Source: Casuarina equisetifolia (lineage: Eukaryota; Streptophyta; Magnoliopsida; Fagales; Casuarinaceae). Taken from it: 64,000 nt of DNA. The notes beneath the pieces are model-generated. The model was not told the origin of the DNA and made no database searches. It was given only the letters and a program-made list of their open reading frames with translations. Shown here in pieces: positions 12,093-23,600 of the stretch (position 1 is its first letter; every line of letters begins with the position of its first letter). The stretch covers positions 18,712,501 to 18,776,500 of the forward strand of contig CM052360.1 of the NCBI GenBank assembly GCA_028551475.1, given 5' to 3'. The translations under genes were made by a program, and so were the position numbers.

Positions 12093-12720
12093 TTTTTCCC
12101 TTTGATTTCAAATGTCATCTCTGCAATTTGAACATTAGAAGCGGTAAAGTAAGCTACATTCTTGCACATAAGGATCAAAGCTTAGAAGCATCGTGTGTCA
12201 GAGACATGCCAGGAAACACCATGTTCCATTCACAAGTCATGCATCATGGTGATGCAAAGTAGCTAAACTGAGGATGAGTCTCACTAATGAAAAAAAAAAA
12301 GACTTAGTTTAATCCAAAAATAATTTATAAATTAAAAGATATATTTTATGTCTAAATATTATTAAGGGATTATATCTTCCCGGACTTTCGTCCTTAGCAC
12401 CACTCACCCATGAATTCGTTGATGATTCCCTCGAAAGGAGTCACCCAGGCCAATAGCATCTAAGGCCTTCCAAGCATTTGTCCATGTCATGAAGGCAAAT
12501 CCTGTGGTCCTCAAACTATGCAAGGATTCTAAAACCAAGCTTCGAATACCCAGCCTACATAATACTTGCGTTATAACGAGTCTTTAAACCATAACTTACA
12601 ACCCCATAGAAGACATGCAACACCAGTGACAGATAGAGAAGGGTCCCCATGAAGTCCCAAGGATGTCGTAAGTCCAGCAATTCCAGCTCCCACAATCACT
12701 ATGTCCTCCCCTTGTTCCAT
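12093..12720 (-). pseudogene. FAD monooxygenase copy A, 5' exons 1-3, pseudogene
   Basis: Exon 1 is 12647-12720, exon 2 is 12408-12554 and exon 3 is 12093-12161. Their lengths (74, 147 and 69 nt) equal those of copies B and C. Exon 1 encodes the FAD-binding GAGIAG and exon 2 ends GLGDSFRGNHQ. Three splice sites are broken relative to both paralogs: the exon 1 donor GT is GG (12645-12646), the exon 3 acceptor AG is AA (12162-12163) and the exon 3 donor GT is AT (12091-12092). Intron 3 holds the 8 kb copia, and exons 4-6 are not in the window. A LINE sits in the leader. It cannot make a normal protein; whether exons 4-6 survive to the left is unknown. Confidence 0.88.
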
Positions 12721-12759
12721 GATGTTTTGGCTCTTTTTTTCTTAGGGGAATGGGAAACC

Positions 12760-13238
12760 TTTTTTTTTTTGTGAAAGGTCAAATTATATATCACCCGTAA
12801 AAAAGTTTACAAGATTGTTCAATTACAAAATATCATCATCTAAGCTCAAATATTACACTTGGCAAATTCCAAAGCTCTTGTAAAAATTTATTACAATTTG
12901 TAAGCTTGACTCCTCTAGTAGATGAAATCTTACCTTTCACATCCTTCTTGATTTTAGCAATAATGGTTGAGTTTTCTAGACTTGTATTGCTGAATCTTCT
13001 TCTATTCCTTTCACTCCAAATGTGATACAATACGGCCTTGAAAGATATACTAAGCAAAGTAGTTGCAAAGCTCTTCCTCTTAACAGTCTTGATCATCCAA
13101 CATATTTCAGCTCTCCAGTGTTCAATTTTTCGAGTTAATCCATTCATGCCTAACAAAACCTTCCATATGTAGTTTGTGAACCTACACTTAAAAAATAAAT
13201 GTTCATGTGATTCTTCTTCTTGTTGGCAGAGGTTGCAT
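12760..13238 (-). mobile_element. 5'-truncated LINE (L1-type) insertion
   Basis: Read on the minus strand, this is the C-terminal end of a LINE reverse transcriptase ORF. It has a zinc-binding zf-RVT region (CNLCQQEEESHEHLFFKC, 13180-13236) followed by about 110 codons ending at 12836. After a short 3' UTR it ends in a poly(A) tail, seen as the T-run at 12760-12770. Direct repeats flank it: TTAGGGGAATGGGAAACC at 12742-12759 and TTAGGGGAATGGAAAACC at 13239-13256, with one mismatch. Copies B and C have a single uninterrupted version of this target. Severe 5' truncation, a poly(A) tail and a long target-site duplication are the hallmarks of target-primed LINE integration. Confidence 0.92.
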
Positions 13239-13262
13239 TTAGGGGAATGGAAAACCTACCTT

Positions 13263-13270
13263 CTTATATA
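13263..13270 (-). promoter_or_regulatory. TATA box of dead copy A
   Basis: TATATAAG on the minus strand is in the same sequence context as the boxes of copies B (18375-18382) and C (24028-24035). In B and C it lies about 46 nt from the ATG. Here the LINE pushes it about 540 nt away. Confidence 0.6.
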
Positions 13271-15275
13271 TTAGAATAGGATAAGTGGTCAAGCGGGAGG
13301 AAGTCTTGGATGACAATAAAGAAATTAGTCAATGTTTACATCTGCTTGAAGACGAAACAAAAGTTGAAATGGCCGGCCATATGCTACTTCAATCGTATGC
13401 CAACATATAAACTGCATGAAAGTTTCAATTTTTCTCCTCATTTTTTGGGTCCCGGTAATTTTTAGTTACTCTAAAGCGATTGGATGAATGCCCCCTCCCC
13501 CACAGGGAGCTGCCGGGAGAGAAAAGTTAAAGTTGGCCGGACCCCCTGACCTTACGCCTGACATCTGCTCCTCACATTCACTGTATCTGCTGAAAGCAAA
13601 TATTTTTTTCCCTGCTTTTGGCAAATAATTTAAGAGACATATTTGTTTCGACTGAAACTCTAACCAAAACTTTGCGATAAAGTTTGAACCACAACGCCGG
13701 GGGCTATATTAACATTCACAATAGATCATTAATTGTTAAAATATTGAGAAAAAAATTCAAAAATAATAATTTAATATCCTGCAGTTAAACGATCATAAAA
13801 TTCAAATTATTTTAATTCGTAATCCTTAAACAATCATAAAACTCGTTCATTTCCATTTTTAATTAAATACTTTAGGTTTTCCTTAATCTCAAAAATTAAA
13901 ATATGAAAATCAGTAGTAATTTAAAATTAATTGAATTAAGCCTTTGATATCAATACTTTTCAATGCCATTTTTTTTTCTTTTTTACTTTTCTGAGCTACT
14001 ATAAAACGGGAGTTTCTTTGTGCAGATCTCTTACTTCCAATGCTGTTCCTACATAATTAATCTTAGTCTCCTCCCATAATTGCGTTTGAAATCTACTCAG
14101 CCTCTAATAACAAATCTCCCTGTGAAAGCCGGTTTCTCGATGCCCAAACCGTTTTCCCACCACCTAGTTCACTCCATCACACTCAATCGACACCTTCTAT
14201 CCAGAAAGTGGATAATCTAATAAGGTGTGATTAATCACACTCACAACCATATTCATAGTTTAGCTGTCTTATTTAGCTCATTTTAGTTTTGTTTGATGCA
14301 TTCTTATTTAGTAAACAGGAGTTCAGCCGCATGGAAGAGAGATTTTTCAGGATAATTGCACCAGTGGACAAAAAATGGTCCATTCAGTAATATTTGTCCC
14401 TTTAATCTAATTGGGATTGTGCATCATAGTTCCTTTATAGGTTGAGTTACTTGGCTGGCTATACAAGTGTAAACTGTAAGATAAGCATAAAGCATGATTT
14501 CGGATCTGCATCATCTGGTATAAAGACAAGCTGCATTATTATGTTTTATTTATACAATCTACGTTCAATTATGAAGATCACCAAAACCTCCCACGTGAAT
14601 TTGTATGGTCCTTCGAACATGTGGGGTATGAACGGGGCCAACCACTCTTTTGGCTTCTTGTGTTGAAAAGACTAGTTACTTGAGTGTCATTGTAAGGCGG
14701 TTGGTTCATGCTCTAACACAAACGCAACAGCAATATTTGATCATTGAACCAACAAAAAAATAAAAGATAGGAAAAATGCAAGATTATTTTTAGATTCTTT
14801 AAGTGGTAAGTTCGTATCTAATTAGATTAAGGAGTCTTTCCAAGGATAATTTTATCGTTTCATTTAAAAGCAAAAGTTCAGCTGACGCAGGCCATTACGA
14901 AACATCGGAGACTATCAATCAGCAATTAATTTTTAATTCATTAGATATACATGTACTTCCAATTTGGATCTCATAAGATCAATGATGAATAAGATAAATT
15001 GACTGGTAATTGAAATTTGGCAACTTCAATATTTTACAAACATTCTTATAGATTGAATTTTCCCAAACTTCAAATTAAATACGATGAAACAAATAGTGAT
15101 TATTTAATTTCCCAAAAGAAATACATGTTGCTAAGATGGAAATTCTGCCACATCAATCATTTGAAATATACGATTTACTAAGGCATTGGCTGATGTTGCT
15201 TTCCTAACTATAAGTAACATTTCCGAGATCAACCCAACCATAAGTGAAATAATACTAGAAAGGCGTACATTGCTT
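13271..15275. other. Spacer between copies A and B (duplicated 5' and 3' flanks)
   Basis: 13271-13700 matches the 5' flank of copy B (18370-18810) and of copy C (24040-24500). 13700-14930 matches 24490-25720, while copy B has lost about 700 bp of this. 14935-15275 matches 20200-20693, the 3' flank of copy C. The only coding-like trace is the exon-5 relic at 14113-14193. Confidence 0.7.
14113..14193 (-). pseudogene. Relic of monooxygenase exon 5
   Basis: The minus strand reads a frayed version of the exon 5 start (the CDGVN region) after an AAG acceptor-like site at 14193. An in-frame stop follows the Asn and a frameshift comes before the TGR motif. The flanking 14200-14330 resembles intron 4 of copy B (16210-16340), so this is a piece of a further, lost gene copy. 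Confidence 0.75.
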
Positions 15276-18200
15276 TTATGATTTGCTAAGCTTTCCACAA
15301 TCATAATCAGCCCTCTTCAACAACAATCCAGCCATGAAGTTAGCCAATATCTTATCCCTTATGAAGTTCAACACATTGTTATCACCTTGTTGGAAAAAAC
15401 CGACCATTAAAGATGTAGTGATGAGCACAATGCCTCTCCATCTCCTTTCCTTAGCATAATTCTTGAGCCCTATCCCAATTCTCTTAAGTTCATCAATATC
15501 TATTTTAGCTTTCTCTTCTATCCTTTCACTTGGTTTTTTCAATAAGGCCTGAGCAAGATATCTAGCCAGAACAACACTATCTTCCAAGGCAGAACAAGCC
15601 CCTTGGCCGATGTCTGGGGTCATGGGGTGGAATGCATCACCAGCAACACACACATTACCTTTGCTGATATTTCCCCAAAGAATATCCCAAGGATTTCTGA
15701 ACGTTAATGGGGATGACGTAATACTATCAAGATTAGTGTTTTCAACAACACTCTTGATTTCATCAGGCACTTTTTCTAGCTTGTCCAACACATATCTTTT
15801 AATCTCAGCTGGATCCTCTTTTATCATCCTCCCTGCAAGATATAATGTGAATAGCAATAGTGACCATATGCCACACACGAATTTTCATGTTATAATTTTT
15901 CTTTTATATCCTTGAAATTTTTTTTTCTAATTTACAAGCAAGGAATTATGCAATGGAACTTTGGGATAATTACTAACCTTTATTGGAGGGAGTCCATGTG
16001 AAAAACCAATAAACGGTCGTATTGTTACAAGGAAGAAAACCTGATCGAAAACCTTCCCCGTTGAACTGCAGGAACTTAGGAGCAAACCCATGGTTGCGTT
16101 TGAAATCAACATAGGCTCGAATGGCAGATCTCCCTGTAAGACTTGGTTTCTTGAAGCCCAACCATCTCGCCACCAGTGAGTGCACCCCATCACACCCAAT
16201 CAACACCTTCCATTCACAAAGTGGATAATCTAATAAGGCCTAAATAATTATACACACAAACAGATTCAAGGTCTAGCTTTCTTCTTTAGACCATTTTAGT
16301 TATGTTTGATGCATTTTCACTCATTAAACCGAAAAAATTCAGCCCATGAAAGATACCACTAACGTGGTGGACTTTTATAATATGTGCGCCTTTATAGGTC
16401 TACGTAAATGGGCTGGTTATACAAGCATAAAGTGTAAGAAAAGCAAACCTCTAATTTCTTTTCTACTGGTGAAGTGTAGAGTGTAAGAAAAGCAACCCTC
16501 TATTTTGACTTCTACTTATAAAAAAAAGTATAGAAAAAGAAGGGGGATTAACGCCATTAGCTTTTACTTGTACAATCTATTTTAAATTATGGAGATCACT
16601 ATGCCACTTTTTAGTGTCCTGCAAGCAGGTGGGCTACAATTAGAAACCCGGCAAACCACTACTTTGGCTTCTACTTTTGAAAATTAATTAATTAATTGAT
16701 TGATTTCAATGTCCTTGCTCTCCACCTCTCCTATTCAGGTCAGGTTCTCAAGGAGAAAGCCATCTAATCTCTACTTTTTCTTATCAAGCAGTGACTCAAA
16801 ATTTTGGAGACCTTCCATGGCCGAAGTTCCCCAAGCATTGGCGGGCCAAGCATAACCGCGAATCTCTACAGCCGTGGAGACCCATGCGTGGGTCTTCCAC
16901 TGCAGACCCAAGGTTATGCTGGGGTGTTACCATCGCCAGAAGGAGACCCAAAACCATAGATGGGTTTCCTCCACAGTCGACGCCGCTGTCATGAGAGACC
17001 CAGTGGCTTTCAGACATGCCTTTAGGCCACATCATCCCTTTCGTCATATTCAAAATTGAGTTCTTTAGCTAAAAATGACAAAAAACGAAGGAGAGTTGGA
17101 GCAACTTTCCTGACTTAGAAAATGAAAAAGCTGAAAACGAGAGATAGGGAGAATTTGCCTTTGCTCTCAGAATGTTCCCATCAGCAAGATGCACAAGCTT
17201 ATAGATTCCCGATTCCTCTATAGAAACAACCTTAGAAGAGAACCTAATTGTTCCACTTGGGAGCTCGTTTGCAAGAGCTTCCAACAACAACCTTCTTTGA
17301 AGACAACGAACTTCATGCTCTCCGCTGCACACAACACACAGCAATAACGCAACCAAGCTTAGATACTTCTATTAACACACCTCCTCACCATCATGATGTT
17401 ATATTACATAAAGCAATATGTGGACTCAAATTAATAGAAGTTCATAGGAGTGCTAAGAGAAATCCTAGTTCTGATACCATATTGAAATGCCCAAAACATA
17501 ACCTAAAAGTTGAGTTACGATGTAGTAAAATTCATTATCTTATAAATATAATTTTTATAATATCCTTAATAATGGGAAGTTTATTAGCCACATTTTAACA
17601 AAATCTTTATTAACTTAAGAAGGGTTTTAAAAGGGACCGCTACAAGGAACCCCAGAAATGGGGTTGGGAATAGCGCGAAGCCACCTACAGGTTTTATCCT
17701 TATAGAGACACTCACTTTTTCCCTTTGGTTTCAAATGTCATCTCTGCGGTTTGAACATCAGCTGCCATAGAGTAAACTACATTCCTGCACATAAGGATCA
17801 AACCTTAGCATCGTGTGTCAGAGACATGCCAGGAAACACCATGTTCCATTTATAAGTCATGAATCGTGGTGACGTAAAGTAGCTGAACTGAGGATGAGTC
17901 TCACTAATGAAAAATGAAAAAAAAAAAAAAAAAAACTTAAAAGTTTAATCAAAAAAATTAACCCATAATTAAAAGATACATTTTACGTATAAATATTATT
18001 AAGGGATTATATCTTGCCGGATTTTTGCCCTTAGCACCACTCACCCATGAATTTGTTGATGATTCCCTCGAAGGTAATCGCCTAGGCCAATAGCATCCAA
18101 GGCCCTCCAAGCATTTGTCCACGTCGTGAAGGCAAATCCTGTGGTCCTCAAACTATCAGAGGATTCTAAAACCAAGCTTCGAATACCCAGCCTGCATAAT

Positions 18201-18329
18201 ACTTGCGTTATAACGAGTCAGACATGCAACACCAGTGACAGATAGAGAAGGGTACCTATGAAGTGCTAAGGATGTCGCAAGGCCAGCAATTCCAGCTCCC
18301 ACAATCACTATGTCTTCCCCTGGTTCCAT
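15276..18329 (-). CDS. FAD-dependent monooxygenase (MO1/CTF2-like), copy B
   Basis: Six exons: 18256-18329, 18045-18191, 17716-17784, 17159-17324, 15978-16206 and 15276-15832. They sum to 1242 nt, 413 residues, in frame throughout. It is a class A flavoprotein monooxygenase, which uses FAD and NAD(P)H to hydroxylate a small substrate; the substrate is unknown. All three family motifs are present: the dinucleotide fold GAGIAG (residues 11-16), the DG motif GCDGVHS (156-162) and the GD motif [15 protein letters not shown] (292-306). There is no signal peptide, and the length is normal for the plant MO1 group. The start is the first ATG after a TATA box and lies directly before the FAD fold. Intron 4 uses a GC donor (AAAG|GCAAAT). 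It is closely similar to copy C and sits head-to-tail with it. Arabidopsis relatives are reported as stress- or pathogen-linked; that is family knowledge, not seen here. Confidence 0.88.
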
Positions 18330-18374
18330 GATGTTTTGGCTCTTTTTCTCTTAGGGGAATGGGAAACCTGCCTT

Positions 18375-18382
18375 CTTATATA
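18375..18382 (-). promoter_or_regulatory. TATA box of copy B
   Basis: TATATAAG on the minus strand is 46 nt before the ATG at 18329, implying a leader of roughly 15-20 nt. The box and its surroundings are conserved in copy C. Confidence 0.65.
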
Positions 18383-18389
18383 CAGTATA

Positions 18390-19794
18390 GGAAAAGTGGT
18401 CAAGCGGGAGGAAGTCTTAAATGACCATAAAGAAAGTAGTCATGTTTACACCTGCTTGAAGACGAAACAAAAGGTTAAATGGCCGCCCGTGTGCTACTTC
18501 AATAGTGTGCCAACGATATAAACTGCATGAGAGTTTCAATTTTTTTCTCCTCATTTTTTGGGTCCCGGCAATTTTTAGTTACTCTAAAGGGGTTGGATGA
18601 ATGCCTCCTCCCCCAAGTAACCCACAGGGTGCTGCCGGGAGAGAAAAGTTAAAGTTGGCCGGACCCCCTGACCTCGCGCCTGACGTCTGCTCCTCACATT
18701 CACTGTATCTGCCGAAATAAAATAAAAAATTTCCCTGCTTTTGGCAAATAATTTATGAGACATATTTGTTTCGACTTAAACTCCAACCAAAACTTTGCCA
18801 TAAAGTTTGGACCATAACGTATGATGACAAACTGCATTATTATGTTTTATTTTATTTATACAATCTATGTTCAATTATGAAGATCACCGAAATCTCGTAG
18901 TGAATTTGTATGGTCCTTCGAACATGTGGAGTATGAACGGGGCCAACCACTCTTTTGGCTTCTTGTGTTGAAAAACTTGTTACTTGCCTGTCATTGCTCC
19001 CCACCTCTTCTATTCAATTCAAGTTCGAAACGCTATCGGTTAGTTCATGTTTTCATCTGTTGCAATGCGGTTGGTTCATACAAAAGCATAATCATTGAAC
19101 CAACAATCAAATAAAAGAATGGACAAAATGCAAGATTATCTTTACTTTCTTGAAGTAGCACGTTTGTATCTGATTAGATTAAGGGGTCTTTCCATGGATT
19201 ATTTTATTATTTGATTGAAAAGCAAAAGTTCAGCTGACGCAGGCCATTACGTAACATGGAAGAAGGGTCTGCGTCGCCGTCCTCCTCTTCCTGATCGGTG
19301 GTCGAATGAGTAGCCACCTACTAACACACATGGCTGAAGTAAGAATTTAAAAAGAGAGAATTATTGATAGGAGTACGTACACCATCCAGAACGACGCCTT
19401 CTTCGTCGTCCTCATCGTCTCCGCACCGGATTCAATCATCAAGCCAGGAAAGGAAGGCATAATCGGTTGCTTATCACGCATGTCGAAATCAACTCAAGAT
19501 GGAAAAGTTTCAAATCAAAATCGAGGCTAATTTTGGATAATTATTCGAACCCTTGAAACCTTTTTCGTTTTTTCGCAAATCTTCCTGCATTCATGACAAA
19601 TCGACGTAATTGCGATTACCATTTTATTGCTTTATGAAGATTCGTTGGTTTGCCTATATATTTTAATCCTATTTTACAGAATTAATCTGTCAATTACAAA
19701 ACCCCTTTTTCGTGTAATTTCAGTTTTCTAGGATTTTTCTCGTTCTTGCAATTGATTCAAGAAATCGATAGATTTATTGAAATTGTTAGTTTTA
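18390..19794. other. 5' flank of copy B and unique spacer
   Basis: 18390-18810 and 18810-19260 match the upstream regions of copies A and C but with an internal deletion at about 18815. 19262-19473 is a GC-richer stretch with a short open frame on the minus strand (from an ATG near 19482) and a possible donor near 19378. A decayed version occurs at 25730-25840. I do not recognise its product. 19480-19794 shows nothing. Confidence 0.5.
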
Positions 19795-19901
19795 TCGAAA
19801 TCGACACAACCCCGGATGGCAAACCTCCCTGTGGAAGCTGATTTCTTAAGGCCCAACCACTTTGCAGCAACATAGTTGATTCCATCGCATCCAATTAGCA
19901 C
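19795..19901 (-). pseudogene. Relic of monooxygenase exon 5, still open
   Basis: After an AAG acceptor-like site, the minus strand reads about 35 codons of exon 5 without a stop: VLIGCDGINYVAAKWLG, then [12 protein letters not shown]. Homology then ends abruptly. It differs from copies B and C (Tyr for Ser, Ser-Ala-Ser around the Lys pair), so it derives from another family member. There are no other exons in phase around it, so it is a fragment. Confidence 0.78.
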
Positions 19902-20354
19902 CTTTTATTCACAACATAGGCATCATAATTATCATTCCAATAAGGCTTAAGCAACTACAATCAGAAGTTTTTAAATACTGCAGTGTTATTGCTTAATATT
20001 GTGATATAGTGAAGGTTGAGCTCATATTGTATTTTAAGAAGACTTAGGCAATCTCTTGAAAGATCTGTCAAAGGTTCTACTTTGGGAGACTCTTCACCGT
20101 GAGGTCCTATATAATTCATCTTAGTTTCCTTTGTACGAAATACAGAGAAACAAAAAAGACAAACCAAACAAGTTTTCCCTAGGAAACTAGCAACCAACAA
20201 TTATTTTTCAATTCATTAGATATACATGTAGTTCCAATTTGGATATCATAGGATCAATGATGAATAAGACATATTGGTTGGTAATTCGAATTGGCAACTT
20301 CAATCTTCTGTAAACATTCTTACAAGTTGAATTTCCCCACTACTCCAATTACAA

Positions 20355-20657
20355 TACTTTAAAACAAGTAGTGATTATTTAATTTTTCAGAAGAAATACA
20401 TGCTACTAAGAAATTTCGCCATACCAATCATTCAAAACATATGATTTATTTACTGATCTTGCTTTACTAACTGTAAGCACGTTTGCAAAATCAATCTGAC
20501 CATACTTTAAAACAAGTAGTGATTATTCAACTTTTCCAAAGAAACACATGCTACTAAGAAATTTCGCCACATCAATCATTCAGAACATATGATTTATTAC
20601 TGCTTTGACTGATCTTGCTTTCCTAACTATAAGCACATCTGCAAAATCAATCTGACC
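20355..20657. repeat. 148-bp tandem duplication downstream of copy C
   Basis: TACTTTAAAACAAGTAGTGATT starts at 20355 and again at 20503. The two units then run in parallel through ATGCTACTAAGAAATTTCGCCA and end CAATCTGACCATA. Copy B has a single version at about 15075-15235. Confidence 0.85.
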
Positions 20658-20693
20658 ATATATGAAATAACGTTGCAATGGTCTACGTTGCTT

Positions 20694-23600
20694 CTATGAT
20701 TTGTTGAGCTTCCCACAATCATAATCAGCCCTCTTCAACAGCAATCCAGCCAGGAAGGTAGCCAATATCTTATCCCTTAGGAAGTTCAACACATTATCAT
20801 CAGCTTGTTGGATAAGACCAACCATATAAGCTGTAGTGATGAGCTCAATGCCTCTCCATCTCCTTTCCTTAGCATAATTCTTCAACCCCATCTCAATCCT
20901 CTTAAGTTCATCAATATCTCTTTCAGCTTTGCCTTCTCTTCTCTCACTTGGTTTTTTCAGTAAGGCCTGGGCAAGACATCTAGCCAAAACAACACCATCT
21001 TCCAAGGCAGAACAACCCCCTTGCCCAATGTCTGGGGTCATGGGGTGGAGTGCATCACCAGCAACACACACATTGCCTTTACTGATATTTCCCCAGAGAA
21101 GATCCCAAGGATGTCTATACCTTAATGGAGATGATATAATACCATCAAGATCAGTTTTTTCAATAACAACCTTAATGTCATCAGGCACTTTTTCAAGCTT
21201 GTTCAATACATATCTCTTCATTTCATCTGGATTCTCTTCTATCATCCTCTCTGCAAGATATAATATGAATAGCAATAGTTGTCATATGCCACACATGACT
21301 TTTTATGTTGTAGTCTTTTTTTGTATCCTTAAAATGTATTTTCTAATTCACAAGCAAGGAATTATGCATTGGCACTTTGGGATAATTGCTAACCTTTATT
21401 GGAAGGAGTCCATGTGAAGAACCAATAGACGGTTGTATTATCACAAGGAATAAAACCAGATCGAAAAGCTTCCCCCATGAACTGCATGAACTTAGGAGCA
21501 AACCCATGATTGCGTTTGAAATCCACACAGCCTCGAATGGCAGATCTCCCTGTGAAAGCCGGTTTCTTCAGGCCCAACCATTTTGCCACCACTGAGTTCA
21601 CTCCATCACACCCAATCAACACCTTCCATTTACAACATGGATAATCTAATAAGGCCAAAATAATAATAGTCACAAACATATTCATGGTCCAGCTTTCTTA
21701 TTTAGCCCATATTAGTTCTATTTGATGTATTTTTACGCATTAGACAAAAAGATTCGGCCCATGAAAGATATCACAAGGGTTATGGAGTTCAATAGTATAC
21801 GTCCCCCTTAATCTAATTGGAGAAATCATAGTGCCCTTTATAGATTTATGCAAATGGATTGGTTATACAAGCATAAGGTGTAAGAAAAGCAAACCTTTAG
21901 TTTGTCTTATACTTATGAAGTGTAAAGAGTGAGAATGGCAACCCTTTATTTTGTCTTCTACTTATATTTAAAAAAAAAAGTAGAAGAGGGATTAATTGCA
22001 TGATTAGCTTTTACTTATACAATCTATTTTAAATTATGAAGATTACCAACCGGGCAAAACATTCCTTTGACTTCTACTTTTACCAACAACAAAAAAAGAA
22101 AAAACAAAGGAAGAAGAAGAAGTTATTGGTTTCAATGTCATTGTTTCCCACCTCTCCTCCATTAAATTTAGATTCTAAAGTAGTAAGCTATTAAAGTATA
22201 AAGGTCAATCCTAAAATCTAAGGCATTAAGTGAAAAAACTCTATTACTTATAAGGTCAAAGGTTCATCCTCATACTTTTGATGTGTGGACAATACTTGTA
22301 AGACAATACCCATTCCTCTTATATGCATGCTAACTGCATGTGAATAAAAGTCTAACTTTGAAGCTTGAGAGATTACAAAGTAGAGATATATTTCTTACTC
22401 TAATATTATATTAAAGTGTAAAAGTTCATTTCAAAATTTTAAGATATTAGTTAAGAAAGTCTCATCACTTATATAATTAAAGGTCTATTCTTACACTTTT
22501 AATATGGAACAATATCCATATTTAACATAAGTCATCTAACTTTCAATACTTTTTCTTATCAAGCAATGGATTTCAAAATTTTGGAGACTTCCATGGCCGA
22601 AGTTCGCCAAGCTTTGGCGACCCATGCAAAACCGCGGAGGCCCAAGCGTGGGTCTTCCCCTGCAAACCCAAGGTTGTGCAGGGGTTGTTCCCATCGCCAG
22701 TGGCTTTCACACGTGCCTTTAAGCTGCATCATCTCTTACGTTATATCCAAAATTGAGTTCTTTTGTTCAAAATGACATAAAACAGAGAGCTAGAGCAATT
22801 TTCCTGAATTAGAAAACGAAAGAACTGAAAACGAGAGATAGGGTGAATTTGCCTTTGCTTTCAGAATGGTCCCATCAGCAAGATGCACAAGCTTATGCAT
22901 TCTCGATTCCTCTATAGAAACAACCTTAGAAGAGAACCTAATTGTTCCACTTGGGAGCTCGTTTGCAAGTGCTTCCAACAACAACTTTCTGTGAACACCA
23001 CGAACTTCATGCTCTCCACTGCACACATCACACAGCAATAACCCGGCCTAGCTTAGACACCTCGATTATAATTATAACAATACATATAAAATTATCAGCA
23101 TCGTATACATATTTTTCTCACTTAAGTTAACTGCAGTTGCATTTTTGTACTCGGAAAGAAATGATTCTCAAGAATCACACTGCAGAGAAATACTTCTTTT
23201 CGGAGTAACAAAACCTGGGTTTTTGCAGTGAACAAACTATTGATATTTATGACATCTTCTTCATTATGACTATAATGATACGAAAGGATCATAAAGATAC
23301 TATAGAGTTCTTCTTAACTTAAAAGGGGTTTCAAAAGGGATGATTTCTACTAGGAACCCAGAAATGGGTTGGGTATAACACGAAGCCACCTGCAGGTTTT
23401 ATGCTTATAGAGGCACTCACTTTTTCCCTTTGGTTTCAAATGTCATCTCTGCGGTTTGAGCTCCCGAAATGGTAGAGTAGACTACATTCCTGCACATTAA
23501 GGTCACAGCTTAGAAGCCATGCGTGGTGATGATGTAAAGCAGCTGAACTGAGAATGAGTTTCACTAATGAAAAAAAAGCCTAAAGTTTAATCGAAAAATT

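Noticed and set aside
12836..13156. 106-residue minus-strand ORF as a separate gene
   Set aside because: It is the C-terminal end of a truncated LINE reverse transcriptase between target-site duplications.
16780..17060. ORFs on both strands in copy B intron 4
   Set aside because: They fall between exons 4 and 5 of a well-supported gene, with a parallel non-coding version in copy C at 22560-22760.
20355..20657. CRISPR-like or satellite array
   Set aside because: Only two long adjacent units with no spacers; a simple tandem duplication in a plant genome.
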